Assembly (NCBI RefSeq): GCF_009870825.1
Contig: NZ_WTWY01000020.1
Location: 37,825-101,824 of the forward strand
Length of the DNA: 64,000 bases
Direction: 5' to 3'
Source of the DNA: Paenibacillus sp. USDA918EY
Lineage (GTDB): Bacteria; Bacillota; Bacilli; Paenibacillales; Paenibacillaceae
Numbering within the stretch: position 1 is the stretch's first letter; the number at the start of each line of letters is the position of its first letter. Below the pieces are notes generated by a model that was given only the letters and a program-made list of their open reading frames with translations, did not search any database and was not told the DNA's origin. Below are positions 8,971 to 17,355 of this stretch, piece after piece. The position numbers and the translations under genes are program-made.

Positions 8971-9390
8971 CTTTGTGAGCGGATTTCTGCCATAGATTAG
9001 GTTCAAATCAAGAAATCCGGGAGCAACAGCGATCGTAAGAACATTTCACCCGGCTGCCTCCTTTCGAATCATAGTCATTGGTTCAACTTTTAAAGCATCG
9101 TAAGCATATGCTTTGTGAGCGGATTTCTACCATAGATTAGGTGTAAATCAAGAGATCCGGGAGCAACAGCGATCGAAAGAACATTTCACCCGGCTGCCTC
9201 CTTTCCAATCATAATCATCGGTTCAACTTTTGTAGCATCGTAAGCTTATGCTTTGCTCCCGGATTTCTACCATAGATTAGGTTCAAATCAAGAAATCCGG
9301 GAGCAACAGCGATCGTAAGAACATTTTCACCCGGCTGCCTTCAACCTTAAAATCATTTGTTTAGCTTATATAAATAAACCGGGCACAAGG
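8971..9390 (+). repeat. Tandem repeat of 140 bp, three copies, locus B right part
   Basis: Units start at CTTTG (8971, 9111, 9251), exact 140-bp period. Each has GGATTTCT-N-CCATAGATTAGG-N-AGAAATCC as a stem (perfect CTCCCGGATTTCT/AGAAATCCGGGAG in the third), then GGGAGCAACAGCGATCG, AAGAACATTT and CACCCGGCTGCC. Together with the 180-bp units this fills the whole gene-free 8466-9457 gap; no coding region is seen. The last unit runs to the edge of the hyuA ribosome-binding site. Confidence 0.85.
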
Positions 9391-9457
9391 GCCCTGCGAA
9401 AAGCTTAAGAAAGACTACGGCAGAAGGTCCTTTGCCCGTCATCCGGAGGAGGACATA

Positions 9458-11602
9458 ATGGGGAGAACAAAAGTAAGGGTTGGCATTGACGTCGGCGGTA
9501 CGTTTACCGACGCGGCTCTCATCGACAATGAAACATTCGAAGTCATCGAAAAAATGAAAATCCCGACCACGCACCATGACCCGGACGGCGTGGCGAAAGG
9601 GATCGTGCAAATTTTGAATCGCATTCTGAGCAGCAAAGGCATCGACCCCGAAGACGTCACCTTCATCGCGCACGGGACGACGCAGGCAACCAATGCCCTG
9701 CTGGAAGGGGACGTCGCCCGCGTCGGCATCATCGGCATGGGTTCGGGCCTTGACGGCCTCAGCGCCCGCTCGGAATCCAATCCGGGAGATATCGAGCTGG
9801 CTCCGGGCAAATATTTGCATACGTTTCACACGTACCTGGATTCCAAAAACATGACGGATGAGCAAATCAATACCGCCATCGATGAACTGGCGGCTCAAGG
9901 AGCCGAGGTGATCGTCGCTTCCGAAGCCTACAGCGTCGATGATCCGGCCAATGAGCTACGTGTCGTGGAGCTTGCGAACCGCAAAGGCTTGTACGCCACG
10001 GGCGGTCATGAGATCAGCCAGCTGTACGGCTTGAAGACGCGGACGCGCACCGCCGTGATCAACGCCTCGCTCATCCCGAAAATGATGGAGACCGCGAACA
10101 TGACGGAGAAGTCCGTCAAAAACGCCAACATCAAGTCGCAGCTGATGATTATGCGATGCGACGGCGGCGTCATGAGCATCGACGAGGTGCGCAAGCGCCC
10201 GATCCTGACGATGTTGTCCGGATTGGCTGCCGGAGTTGCCGGAGCGCTGATATACGAAAAAATTTCCGACGGTATTTTCTTTGAGGTCGGCGGGACCAGC
10301 GTCGACATCTCCGTCATCAAAAACGGCAAGGTCATGATCAAAAACGCCGAGGTCGGCGGCCACCGCACCTATCTGCAATCCTTGGATGTACGCACGCTTG
10401 GCATCGCCGGCGGCAGCATGATCAAGGTAGCCGGCGGACGAATTACGGATGTCGGGCCGCGCAGCGCGCATATTGCCGGCAAAGAATATGAGGCTTTCGC
10501 CTCTGCAGAGAACATCGTGAACCCGAAAGTGAAATTCATCAGCCCGCGCGAAGGCGACCCTGCCGAATACGTCATCTGCGAATGCGCCGGAGGCAAGGAA
10601 TATTCGTATACGCTGGCGGGAGCGGCCAATATTTTGAATTACGTTCCCGAGGGCGATTATGCCAGAGGTAATGTCGAAGCGGCGCTGAAAGCCTGGCAGG
10701 CCTTGGCGGAAGACCTCGGGGTCACTGTGGAAGAAGCTGCTAGACAGGCAATAAACATCGCCATCGATAAAACGATGAAAACCGTTAACGAGATGATCGA
10801 AGATTATGAGCTGGACCGCAGCTTCGTTACGCTGGTAGGCGGCGGCGGCAGCGGTGCGGTGCTTGTGCCGGCGATGGCGGAGCGCGAAGGATTCAAATCC
10901 CAAATCGCCAACAATGCGCCCTATGTTTCAACGATCGGCGTGGCGCTTGCCATGGTTAAGGAACAGTTGGAGCGGACCGTCGTCAATCCGACCGATGAGG
11001 ATATCAAACGCATCCGCGCCGACATCATCGAGCGGATCGTTCAATCCGGCGCTACCGAGGATACCGTGGAAGTGACGATCGAAATCGACAGCCAGAAAAA
11101 CATTCTCCGCGCCATCGCCACCGGCTCCACCGAGCTGCGTTCCAAGGATCTGGCCCAGGAAGCGATGTCCGAGGAAGACATGCGGGCGGTTGCAGCCGGT
11201 TCCATCGACAGTCCGGTGGAAACGACCGTACTTGCCGCGCAAACCGGTCGTTGGCATTTGTTTGCCAGCGAAAGCGTAAAGAAGTCGTTGTTCGGACTGC
11301 TGAAGAAAAAATCCAATGCCGTCAGCGTTTTGGACCGCGAAGGCGTTGTCCGCTTCAAGAAAAACAATGTGCATTTTACGAAGCTGCATAAATCCGCGCA
11401 CGAAGCGCTAAGCTCGTTTTTGGACGATAACACCATTTATTCCGACGCCAATGCCACGATTCCGAAGGTGTTTGTCTTTTACAAGGAAAAAATGCTGGAT
11501 TTAACCGGCATGCAAACCAAAGAGCAGCTTTTGTCCATCCTGGAAATCGAAACCGAAATGCTTGCGCCGCAAGATGAAATGCTGGTTGTGGCTTATCAGT
11601 AA
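9458..11602 (+). CDS. Hydantoinase/oxoprolinase family protein (HyuA-like)
   Basis: ATG follows GGAGGAGG by 5 nt. The 714-aa protein opens with VRVGIDVGGTFTDAAL (residues 6-21), the phosphate-binding start of the HyuA N-terminal domain, followed by FIAHGTTQATNALLEG. The central Hydantoinase_A domain includes FFEVGGTSVDIS and the glycine-rich VGGGGSGAVLVPA. HyuA-type proteins are ATP-dependent and open cyclic amides such as hydantoins, 5-oxoproline or N-methylhydantoin, or carboxylate ketones, usually together with a HyuB subunit. No HyuB gene is present nearby. The C-terminal 150 residues look lineage-specific. It shares direction with the permease upstream and an HEFYH-motif protein downstream, so a catabolic role is likely, but the substrate is unknown. 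Confidence 0.85.
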   Translation: MGRTKVRVGIDVGGTFTDAALIDNETFEVIEKMKIPTTHHDPDGVAKGIVQILNRILSSKGIDPEDVTFIAHGTTQATNALLEGDVARVGIIGMGSGLDGLSARSESNPGDIELAPGKYLHTFHTYLDSKNMTDEQINTAIDELAAQGAEVIVASEAYSVDDPANELRVVELANRKGLYATGGHEISQLYGLKTRTRTAVINASLIPKMMETANMTEKSVKNANIKSQLMIMRCDGGVMSIDEVRKRPILTMLSGLAAGVAGALIYEKISDGIFFEVGGTSVDISVIKNGKVMIKNAEVGGHRTYLQSLDVRTLGIAGGSMIKVAGGRITDVGPRSAHIAGKEYEAFASAENIVNPKVKFISPREGDPAEYVICECAGGKEYSYTLAGAANILNYVPEGDYARGNVEAALKAWQALAEDLGVTVEEAARQAINIAIDKTMKTVNEMIEDYELDRSFVTLVGGGGSGAVLVPAMAEREGFKSQIANNAPYVSTIGVALAMVKEQLERTVVNPTDEDIKRIRADIIERIVQSGATEDTVEVTIEIDSQKNILRAIATGSTELRSKDLAQEAMSEEDMRAVAAGSIDSPVETTVLAAQTGRWHLFASESVKKSLFGLLKKKSNAVSVLDREGVVRFKKNNVHFTKLHKSAHEALSSFLDDNTIYSDANATIPKVFVFYKEKMLDLTGMQTKEQLLSILEIETEMLAPQDEMLVVAYQ

Positions 11603-11706
11603 AACAGACAGTTCTGTGTGTGGATTCGGGTATATGATCGGTTTAGGGTATCCCGAAGTACATCTAACATGGAAAATCTTCTAAGTTAGCAAGGAGGTCG
11701 CCGCGA

Positions 11707-12375
11707 ATGCCGGTTCAAACCCTTTTGCCCTACTGCTTGTCCGGTCTGTCCGATGATGTTTTAGGCTGCATGGAGCTGAGGCAGGATCCGCTTTTTCATA
11801 AAATACCGCCTGCGAAAATTCCCTACTATGTCCATGAGTCGCTTCAGGCCGGACGCCTGGCGGCGGCAAAATATAAAGGCCTCGGCATTCGGGACATGTG
11901 CAGGGACGCCGGCCTTCGGTATGAAATCACGGAAGCTTGCGGGACCTTTCATAACGTCTCTTTTCGCGCGCAGATCGATTTTGCCAAAACGCCGCCGGAG
12001 ATGATGTTGTACGCCTCTTCCCTGAAAGGAATGCAGACGGTCTGCCAAGAGCTTCTTGGCGAACGGTGCGGCACATACGAAACCGAGCTGGATCTGCTGG
12101 TCGATATTCATTTGGCCCATGAGTTCTACCACTGGCTGGAGTATCGGGATCAGGCGTTTACGAATGAAAAACTCGAAAGGATCGAGGTTTTTAAGCTGGG
12201 GCCGTTCACGAAAAAATCAAGCGTGGTGCAGTGCTGCGAGATCGCAGCGCATGCTTTTTGCAAGGATTTGCTTGCGCTCCCCTGCCTGCCCAATTTGCTG
12301 GACTATGCCTATTTGATCCGGGAGCGGCAGCTTCCGGCGGATGAGTTCATGCGGCAGATCGAAGCTTGTAAATAA
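11707..12375 (+). CDS. Uncharacterised protein with an HEFYH zincin-like motif
   Basis: AAGGAGGTCG precedes the ATG. The 222-aa soluble protein has DIHLAHEFYHWLEY, in which H138-E139-F-Y-H142 fits the HExxH zinc site, and a helix with E178 and H182 (CCEIAAHAF) about 36 residues later that could supply the third ligand as in gluzincins. The Cys-rich middle (nine cysteines overall) is unusual for a secreted enzyme, and no signal peptide is present, so it should act in the cytoplasm. I do not know a named family. It lies 104 nt after the hyuA-like gene and before the RpiR regulator, suggesting a peptidase or amidohydrolase step in the same pathway. The motif alone does not prove metal binding. 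Confidence 0.6.
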   Translation: MPVQTLLPYCLSGLSDDVLGCMELRQDPLFHKIPPAKIPYYVHESLQAGRLAAAKYKGLGIRDMCRDAGLRYEITEACGTFHNVSFRAQIDFAKTPPEMMLYASSLKGMQTVCQELLGERCGTYETELDLLVDIHLAHEFYHWLEYRDQAFTNEKLERIEVFKLGPFTKKSSVVQCCEIAAHAFCKDLLALPCLPNLLDYAYLIRERQLPADEFMRQIEACK

Positions 12376-12481
12376 TGGATATGACGCTCTCTCCATACCT
12401 CACGCAGTATGATATAATGGGAAAAGTTATCGTCAGCCCCGCCGGATTAGTTTTTCCCGCGTTAGATCAGGAGGAGGTATC

Positions 12482-13342
12482 ATGTCTTCACAGATTCCGG
12501 CCGTCATCGCCAAAATCGTGTCCCAAACCCAAAAACTCACCTTCGGCGAAAACCAGATCGCCAATTTCGTCATACACAATCCGGATTTTATTACGCGCAA
12601 CACGATTACGGCCATTGCCAATGAAATCGGCGTATCGGAAACGAGCATCAACCGCTTCTGCAAAAAAATCGGCTACAAGGGCTTTAACGATTTCAAGATC
12701 GCTTTTGCCCAGGACGCTTTTTATCGGGATATGCAAGCCAAGAAAAAGGAAAGACGGGAAATCAACCCGATCGATGCGTTGGCGCTCGATTATAACGAAC
12801 TGATCGTCAATACGTCCGCGCTTGTTACGGAGGAGCAGCTTCGGCGCGTGGTGGATATGTTGAAGGGAGCACGGCGCATATATATTATCGGCATGTTCGA
12901 TTCGTATCTGGCCGCCATCGCCCTGAAGAATCGTTTATCTATCATCGGCATGATGGCCGAAGCGGTCAATGACAGCCGTGCCATGAAGATCGCCGCCGCC
13001 CAGTGCGGCCAAGAAGACGCCGTTGTGGCTTTCTCCCGCTCCGGTTCGACGAAGGAAATTGTGGAGACAGTGGCGATTGCCCAGGTCCATCAGGTCAAAA
13101 CGATTGCCATCACCTGCTATGATTCGTCGCCGATTACGGAACATGCGGATGAGAACATCATCGTGCCGGATAAAATATCAGTCAACAACAGTGCACTCCT
13201 GTCCAATCACATCACGTTCCTGTTTGTCGTCGATTTGATCATGAGCATTTTTATCTCGTCGGACAAGTCGTATTTGAAAAAGAAACTCGACAGCGAGGCC
13301 GTGTTGGCCAGCGATCAGTCGATGACGAATTATTATTTATAA
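12482..13342 (+). CDS. MurR/RpiR-family regulator (HTH plus SIS domain)
   Basis: A GGAGGAGG site precedes the ATG. The 286-aa protein has an N-terminal HTH_6 domain (residues 1-80, with TITAIANEIGVSETSINRFCKKIGYKG) and a C-terminal SIS sugar-phosphate-binding domain (about 115-250, with GMFDSYLAA and the VVAFSRSGSTKE loop). RpiR proteins bind palindromic sites and sense phosphosugars or amino-sugar derivatives. A TATAAT box at 12413-12418 suggests its own promoter. Its place at the end of the catabolic genes makes it the likely local regulator; the sensed ligand is not known. A long inverted repeat and a large terminator follow. Confidence 0.85.
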   Translation: MSSQIPAVIAKIVSQTQKLTFGENQIANFVIHNPDFITRNTITAIANEIGVSETSINRFCKKIGYKGFNDFKIAFAQDAFYRDMQAKKKERREINPIDALALDYNELIVNTSALVTEEQLRRVVDMLKGARRIYIIGMFDSYLAAIALKNRLSIIGMMAEAVNDSRAMKIAAAQCGQEDAVVAFSRSGSTKEIVETVAIAQVHQVKTIAITCYDSSPITEHADENIIVPDKISVNNSALLSNHITFLFVVDLIMSIFISSDKSYLKKKLDSEAVLASDQSMTNYYL

Positions 13343-13343
13343 C

Positions 13344-13461
13344 GAATCAATTTTATAATACCGTTAGCAGCTTTAATCAAGGCGATATATAGATCAAAAC
13401 GGTTTTATTTGTCTATATATCGTTTCGTTATCGCATGTTTAATCCATTATGAAATTGATTC
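13344..13461. repeat. Nested inverted repeat after the RpiR gene
   Basis: Outer arms GAATCAATTT (13344-13353) and AAATTGATTC (13452-13461) enclose inner arms CGATATATAGA (13383-13393) and TCTATATATCG (13412-13422). It begins directly after the stop codon. Possible uses are an operator for a dimeric regulator or an RNA stem-loop; it is not itself a terminator because no T run follows. Confidence 0.4.
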
Positions 13462-13479
13462 ATAACACGGAAAATATTA

Positions 13480-13555
13480 AAAAACGCCTTCGTGATACCC
13501 CCGAAAGACGGGCCGCTGTTCGCAGCGGTTTATCGGGTACACGATGGCGTTTTTC
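13480..13555. terminator. Large bidirectional terminator between convergent rpiR-like and tetR genes
   Basis: AAAAAACGCC-T-TCGTG pairs with ACGA-T-GGCGTTTTT, with an inner CCGCTGTTCGCAGCGG hairpin and T runs at both ends. Confidence 0.85.
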
Positions 13556-13599
13556 TTTGTTTCATCCCCAGGAAACCTCTTCCCTTTTTCAAACCCGCT

Positions 13600-14184
13600 T
13601 CATCCGCAAAATTCCTGAATAATCTGCGCCTTTATCTCTTCGATCGGAAACTGCTCGGGATACGTTGAAATCATCAACATACTGCCTTGAAGCGTGGATG
13701 AAAAATACAAAGAGCGTTTTCTAGCCTCTTTGACCCCAAGCTTTTCAAACATCTCGCATTGCAAGTTAAATTGTCTGGCGCTTTCTTCGATCAGCATTTT
13801 GCTGTATTTCACCAACACTTCATCAGATTCTGGCTGGGTCTGCAAATGAAGATAAAACCGGAATACTTCCGGTTTGTCCCGGACGTTATCGATGGCGCCT
13901 TCAACGATATACGTTAGCTGCTCGGCCGGCGTCTTTTTTGAGGCCGCTGCTTCCATCACATCAACCAATTCGCGGATTCTGGCCTCCACCATGGTCGCGA
14001 GCAGTTCTTCTTTCCCTTTGAAGTAGTTATATAAAAGGCCTTTGGATATATCCGCGTGTTTGGCTACCTCGTCAATGGATGTCGCATGGTACCCTTGCTT
14101 CATGAACAATTCCATGGCGGACATAAGAATTTTTTCTTTGGAAATTTGACGAATGCGTTCATTTTCTTCCGGTGTGCGCGGCAT
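13600..14184 (-). CDS. TetR-family transcriptional regulator
   Basis: Start taken at the Met of MPRTPEENERIRQ, preceded by GGGAGAG; the longer frame overlaps the upstream gene. The 194-aa protein has a TetR N-terminal HTH (about residues 12-60: MELFMKQGYHATSIDEVAKHADISKGLLYNYFKGKEE is spread over the helix-turn-helix) and a helical C-terminal ligand domain. The upstream alpha/beta hydrolase gene ends 4 nt before this start, so the two form an operon. A palindrome (TGACTGTTCGGTCA) overlaps the promoter in front of the hydrolase gene and is the expected autoregulatory site. The inducer is unknown. Confidence 0.85.
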   Translation of the reverse strand: MPRTPEENERIRQISKEKILMSAMELFMKQGYHATSIDEVAKHADISKGLLYNYFKGKEELLATMVEARIRELVDVMEAAASKKTPAEQLTYIVEGAIDNVRDKPEVFRFYLHLQTQPESDEVLVKYSKMLIEESARQFNLQCEMFEKLGVKEARKRSLYFSSTLQGSMLMISTYPEQFPIEEIKAQIIQEFCG

Positions 14185-14188
14185 ATGT

Positions 14189-14938
14189 TCACTCTCCCAA
14201 AAAACGGATGATATGGCGGCATAGCTCATCAGGATGGGTTAACGTAACCATATGATCTGCGCCGGGAACCGTGACCAAACGGAAATCGGGGATTTCCCGG
14301 TAACGCTCTGCAATCCGGACGTTATCGGGCAATTCTTCATCGCCAATCAAAAGCATGGTTCTGGGCACCATCTCCCCTAACCTTTCAATGGCGGGCGGTT
14401 CCGGCCAAATCGATTCAAAGCTGCCCCATTCCGAAGTTTTCATTAAATGATGGCGGAACATATCAAGCATCAATTCCCAATGCTCGCTGGACTTAATGAT
14501 GCGGTACGACGGGGCGTCAAAGGAACGCTCGGTCACCTTGTCGATATCCGGGAAGGCTTCATGGATCCATTGCATCCAATCCTGAAATTCTTGGGACGGG
14601 TTAAAACCTGATAATGAGGGACCGACAAGAACCAACTCCGAAACCCGGTCCGGGTACTCAAGCGCAAAATCCGCGGCAATTCTGCCCCCCATCGAATGGC
14701 CGACAAGCGCAGCCTTTTCAAGCCCCAGATGATCCAGCAGAGCCAGCAAGTCTGCAACATAGTTCGCCGGTTCCAAGGGCGATGGAGACTTCCCTGCGCC
14801 GCGGCCGTCAAAAGCGACCACTTTATAATGTTGTGCAAGCAAAGGCGCGACATACGTCCAATCCCGTAAATCCGCGCCGCCGCTATGAAGGAGCACAACA
14901 GGTTTTCCGGTTCCGCTAACCTCATAATACAAGTCCAT
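14189..14938 (-). CDS. Alpha/beta hydrolase
   Basis: The 249-aa cytoplasmic protein shows the fold's landmarks: VVLLHSGGADLRDW oxyanion region (residues 14-27), nucleophile elbow GHSMGG with S82, and a late GADHMV histidine. The expected acid lies in the LLIGDEE strand. Substrates of this group are esters, lactones or similar and cannot be read off. The gene is first in an operon with a tetR gene 4 nt downstream and has a promoter overlapped by a TetR-type palindrome, so expression is probably induced by the regulator's ligand, which may be the hydrolase's substrate. The weak AATTCCTCC (minus AGGAGGAATT) site 1-10 nt upstream supports this start. Confidence 0.85.
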   Translation of the reverse strand: MDLYYEVSGTGKPVVLLHSGGADLRDWTYVAPLLAQHYKVVAFDGRGAGKSPSPLEPANYVADLLALLDHLGLEKAALVGHSMGGRIAADFALEYPDRVSELVLVGPSLSGFNPSQEFQDWMQWIHEAFPDIDKVTERSFDAPSYRIIKSSEHWELMLDMFRHHLMKTSEWGSFESIWPEPPAIERLGEMVPRTMLLIGDEELPDNVRIAERYREIPDFRLVTVPGADHMVTLTHPDELCRHIIRFLGE

Positions 14939-14980
14939 ATTAATTCCTCCATCATCACATTGAATTTGGAATACAACTCC

Positions 14981-15009
14981 ATTTTATTATTGAGTGACTG
15001 TTCGGTCAA
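14981..15009 (-). promoter_or_regulatory. Promoter and TetR operator of the hydrolase-tetR operon
   Basis: On the minus strand -35 TTGACC (15004-15009) and -10 TAAAAT (14981-14986) are 17 bp apart. The palindrome TGACTGTTCGGTCA (14995-15008) covers the -35, the usual layout for TetR autorepression. Confidence 0.7.
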
Positions 15010-15155
15010 TATAAAAAATTGAAGTTTTTATCGAGATTCCGGTCCGTTGCACAAGAACAGCATCTATCGAACTGCTTTCATGGAAGGCTGACTGCGTTAC
15101 TGGCGGCATGTTTGCTTGCTACAGCGGACTCCGAAACGTATACATTCTTAAATCT

Positions 15156-15195
15156 AAAAAAAGAAACGCCCTTCCGTGGTGGAAGAACGTTTTCT
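15156..15195 (-). terminator. Terminator of ilvA
   Basis: On the minus strand AGAAAACGTTCTTCC pairs with GGAAGGGCGTTTCTTTTTTT; starts about 18 nt past the ilvA stop. Confidence 0.8.
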
Positions 15196-15213
15196 GTAAA
15201 GCACTCCGTGCGA

Positions 15214-16530
15214 TCAGATCAAAATATTATACAGGTTCGAGTCCTTGTTCAGCTCGGTATACTGCAGCCCTTTGCGGTTCATGCGCTCGATCAGCGGCAG
15301 GTAATCCTCTTTGCTGTTCAGCTCGATGCCGACGAGGGCCGGGCCGTTTTCTTTGTTATGTTTTTTCGTATATTCGAAGTTGGTGATGTCGTCGCCGGGG
15401 CCGAGCACGTCTTCGAGGAATTCGCGGAGCGCGCCGGAACGCTGCGGGAAATTGATCATAAAATAATGTTTGATGCCTTCGTACATCAAGGAACGTTCCT
15501 TGATTTCCTGCATCCGGTCGATGTCGTTGTTGCCGCCGCTGATGATGCAGACGACGTTTTTGCCTTGGATCTGCTCGCTGTACAGATCGAGTGCCGCGAC
15601 CGGCAGGGCGCCCGCCGGCTCAACGACGATCGCGTTTTCGTTGTACAGGTCGAGGATGGTCGTGCAGGCTTTGCCTTCAGGCACCTTCACGATGTCGTCG
15701 AGATTGCTTGCACATATGGCGTACGGCATGTCCCCCACTCGTTTGACCGCAGCGCCGTCGACGAATTTGTCGATCTCCTGCAGCGTCACGACCTCGTGGC
15801 GGAGCAGCGCCTCGCTCATCGACGCCGCGCCCGACGGCTCGACGCCGATCACTTTCGTGGCCGGACTTACCGTTTTGATGTACGTGCTTACGCCTGCCGC
15901 CAAACCGCCTCCGCCGATCGTCACGAACACGTAATCCGCCGGGACGTCCATGCTTTCCATGATTTCCATCGCGATCGTGCCGTTGCCCGCAATGATTTTC
16001 GGAGCGTCAAACGGATGGATAAACGTCATGCCCTGCTCGTCGCAAGCTTTCATCGCCTGTTCGAATGCGTCGTCGAACGTGTCGCCGGTCAGGACGACCT
16101 CGACGTTGCTGCCGCCGAAACGCTTGACCTGCTTCACCTTCTGGTTCGGCGTCGTGCTTGGCATATAGATTTTGCCCTGGATGCCAAGGGCATTGCAGGA
16201 AAAAGCCACGCCTTGGGCATGGTTGCCCGCGCTTGCGCACACGATGCCTCTGGCCCGTTCCTCATCCGATAAATTACGGATCATGTTGTAGGCGCCGCGG
16301 ATTTTAAAGGACCGCACCACCTGCAAATCTTCCCTTTTCAAATACACGTTGCATTTGTATTTTGCCGACAATACCGCGTCGAGCTGCAGCGGCGTGCGGA
16401 CGATCACCTCGCGCAGGACGTGATGCGCGCGCACGATATCCTCCATCGAAACCGAATGGCCGATCGATTCCGTTGTTTGTGCTGCCGTATGGGCTCCGCT
16501 GCCGGTCGTCTCTTGAACATGTTCCTTCAT
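15214..16530 (-). CDS. ilvA: Threonine dehydratase (threonine ammonia-lyase)
   Basis: Deaminates L-threonine to 2-oxobutanoate and ammonia, the first committed step to isoleucine; PLP enzyme of the cytoplasm. The 438-aa protein has the PLP lysine in RSFKIRGAYN (K76), the SAGNHAQGVA loop, the phosphate-binding GGGGLAAG and a C-terminal ACT-like regulatory domain (about 335-425, YFMINFPQRSGALREFLEDVLG) typical of the biosynthetic, isoleucine-regulated form. The first 28 residues are a Thr/Ser-rich extension. GAGGAG precedes the ATG. It is monocistronic between two terminators; no T-box motif was found upstream, so control by charged tRNA is not supported. Confidence 0.92.
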   Translation of the reverse strand: MKEHVQETTGSGAHTAAQTTESIGHSVSMEDIVRAHHVLREVIVRTPLQLDAVLSAKYKCNVYLKREDLQVVRSFKIRGAYNMIRNLSDEERARGIVCASAGNHAQGVAFSCNALGIQGKIYMPSTTPNQKVKQVKRFGGSNVEVVLTGDTFDDAFEQAMKACDEQGMTFIHPFDAPKIIAGNGTIAMEIMESMDVPADYVFVTIGGGGLAAGVSTYIKTVSPATKVIGVEPSGAASMSEALLRHEVVTLQEIDKFVDGAAVKRVGDMPYAICASNLDDIVKVPEGKACTTILDLYNENAIVVEPAGALPVAALDLYSEQIQGKNVVCIISGGNNDIDRMQEIKERSLMYEGIKHYFMINFPQRSGALREFLEDVLGPGDDITNFEYTKKHNKENGPALVGIELNSKEDYLPLIERMNRKGLQYTELNKDSNLYNILI

Positions 16531-16684
16531 TTTGTTCTCCTCGCTCCATCAGCCCGCTTTTTTTATCGGTTCCGGGCTTTGATTCTCGCCTTAAAAGTTT
16601 ATTACTCAGTACCGTACCTTTTTTGCTGCCATTTTTCAAGAGGAAGTTTACGAAAAAGTAGCTTCGGGAGCCTATTTTCGCGCA

Positions 16685-16722
16685 CAAAAAAACCTCCCGT
16701 CCCATGTCGGGACAGGAGGTTC
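16685..16722. terminator. Terminator of the mhqO-mhqD unit
   Basis: AACCTCCTGTCCCG and CGGGACGGGAGGTT-like arms around an ACAT loop, with a T run on the minus strand, 13 nt past the mhqD stop. Confidence 0.85.
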
Positions 16723-16734
16723 CCCCTTTATCGA

Positions 16735-17355
16735 TTAGAAACGGTTATCCAGCCAGTCGGAGGCGGCGTACAGCTCTCTTTTGCTCAGCTGATGGCCCTG
16801 GTTGTCCCAATGCACTTGAACCTCGGCTCCCGCCCCGGCCAGCAGCGACTGCAGCTCTTCCGTTTCGGAAACGGAGCAGAGCGGGTCGTTTTTGCCTGCG
16901 CCGATAAAGACCGGAACCCCGGTCAGATCCGGCAGCTGCTTGCCGCGCAGCGGGACCATCGGATGGAGCAGCACCGCTCCCCACAGCGCATGTTCGTAAT
17001 GGAACAGCAGGCTGGCAGCGATGTTGGCGCCGTTCGAGAAGCCGACGGCAATCATGCGCTCGCGCTGGAGACCGTATTCCTTCGCCGCTTCATCGAGAAA
17101 ATCGTTCAGCTCTTTCGTGCGGAACACCAAATCCTCTTCGTCGAACACGCCTTCCGCCAATCGGCGGAAGAAGCGCGGCATGCCGTTTTCGAGCACGTTG
17201 CCGCGCACGCCCAGCATGGAGGATTCCGGCGACAGCATCTCGGCCAGCGGCAGCAGATCATGCTCGTTGCCCCCGGTGCCATGCAAAAGGACAAGCACCG
17301 GCGCGGCCGGATCGGAACCTTGTTTAAAAACATGCTTCATGCTTAGATTGCTCAT
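16735..17355 (-). CDS. mhqD: MhqD-like carboxylesterase/phospholipase-family hydrolase
   Basis: The 206-aa protein belongs to the alpha/beta hydrolase group of small carboxylesterases: LLHGTGGNEHD (residues 23-33), nucleophile GFSNG with S107, GAGKNDPL acid region near 155 and GHQL histidine near 188. In Bacillus MhqD is induced with the ring-cleaving dioxygenase MhqO by quinones and phenolic electrophiles under the MarR-type repressor MhqR. Here its start overlaps the end of a dioxygenase gene by 4 nt, which supports the name. Role in quinone detoxification is by homology. No mhqR gene lies nearby in this window. Confidence 0.8.
   Translation of the reverse strand: MSNLSMKHVFKQGSDPAAPVLVLLHGTGGNEHDLLPLAEMLSPESSMLGVRGNVLENGMPRFFRRLAEGVFDEEDLVFRTKELNDFLDEAAKEYGLQRERMIAVGFSNGANIAASLLFHYEHALWGAVLLHPMVPLRGKQLPDLTGVPVFIGAGKNDPLCSVSETEELQSLLAGAGAEVQVHWDNQGHQLSKRELYAASDWLDNRF

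Noticed and set aside
8466..9457. CRISPR array
   Set aside because: Repeat units are 140 and 180 bp, contain hairpins and have no short unique spacers; no cas genes are nearby.
16531..16684. T-box leader before ilvA
   Set aside because: No AGGGTGG-type T-box sequence or specifier-loop layout could be found.
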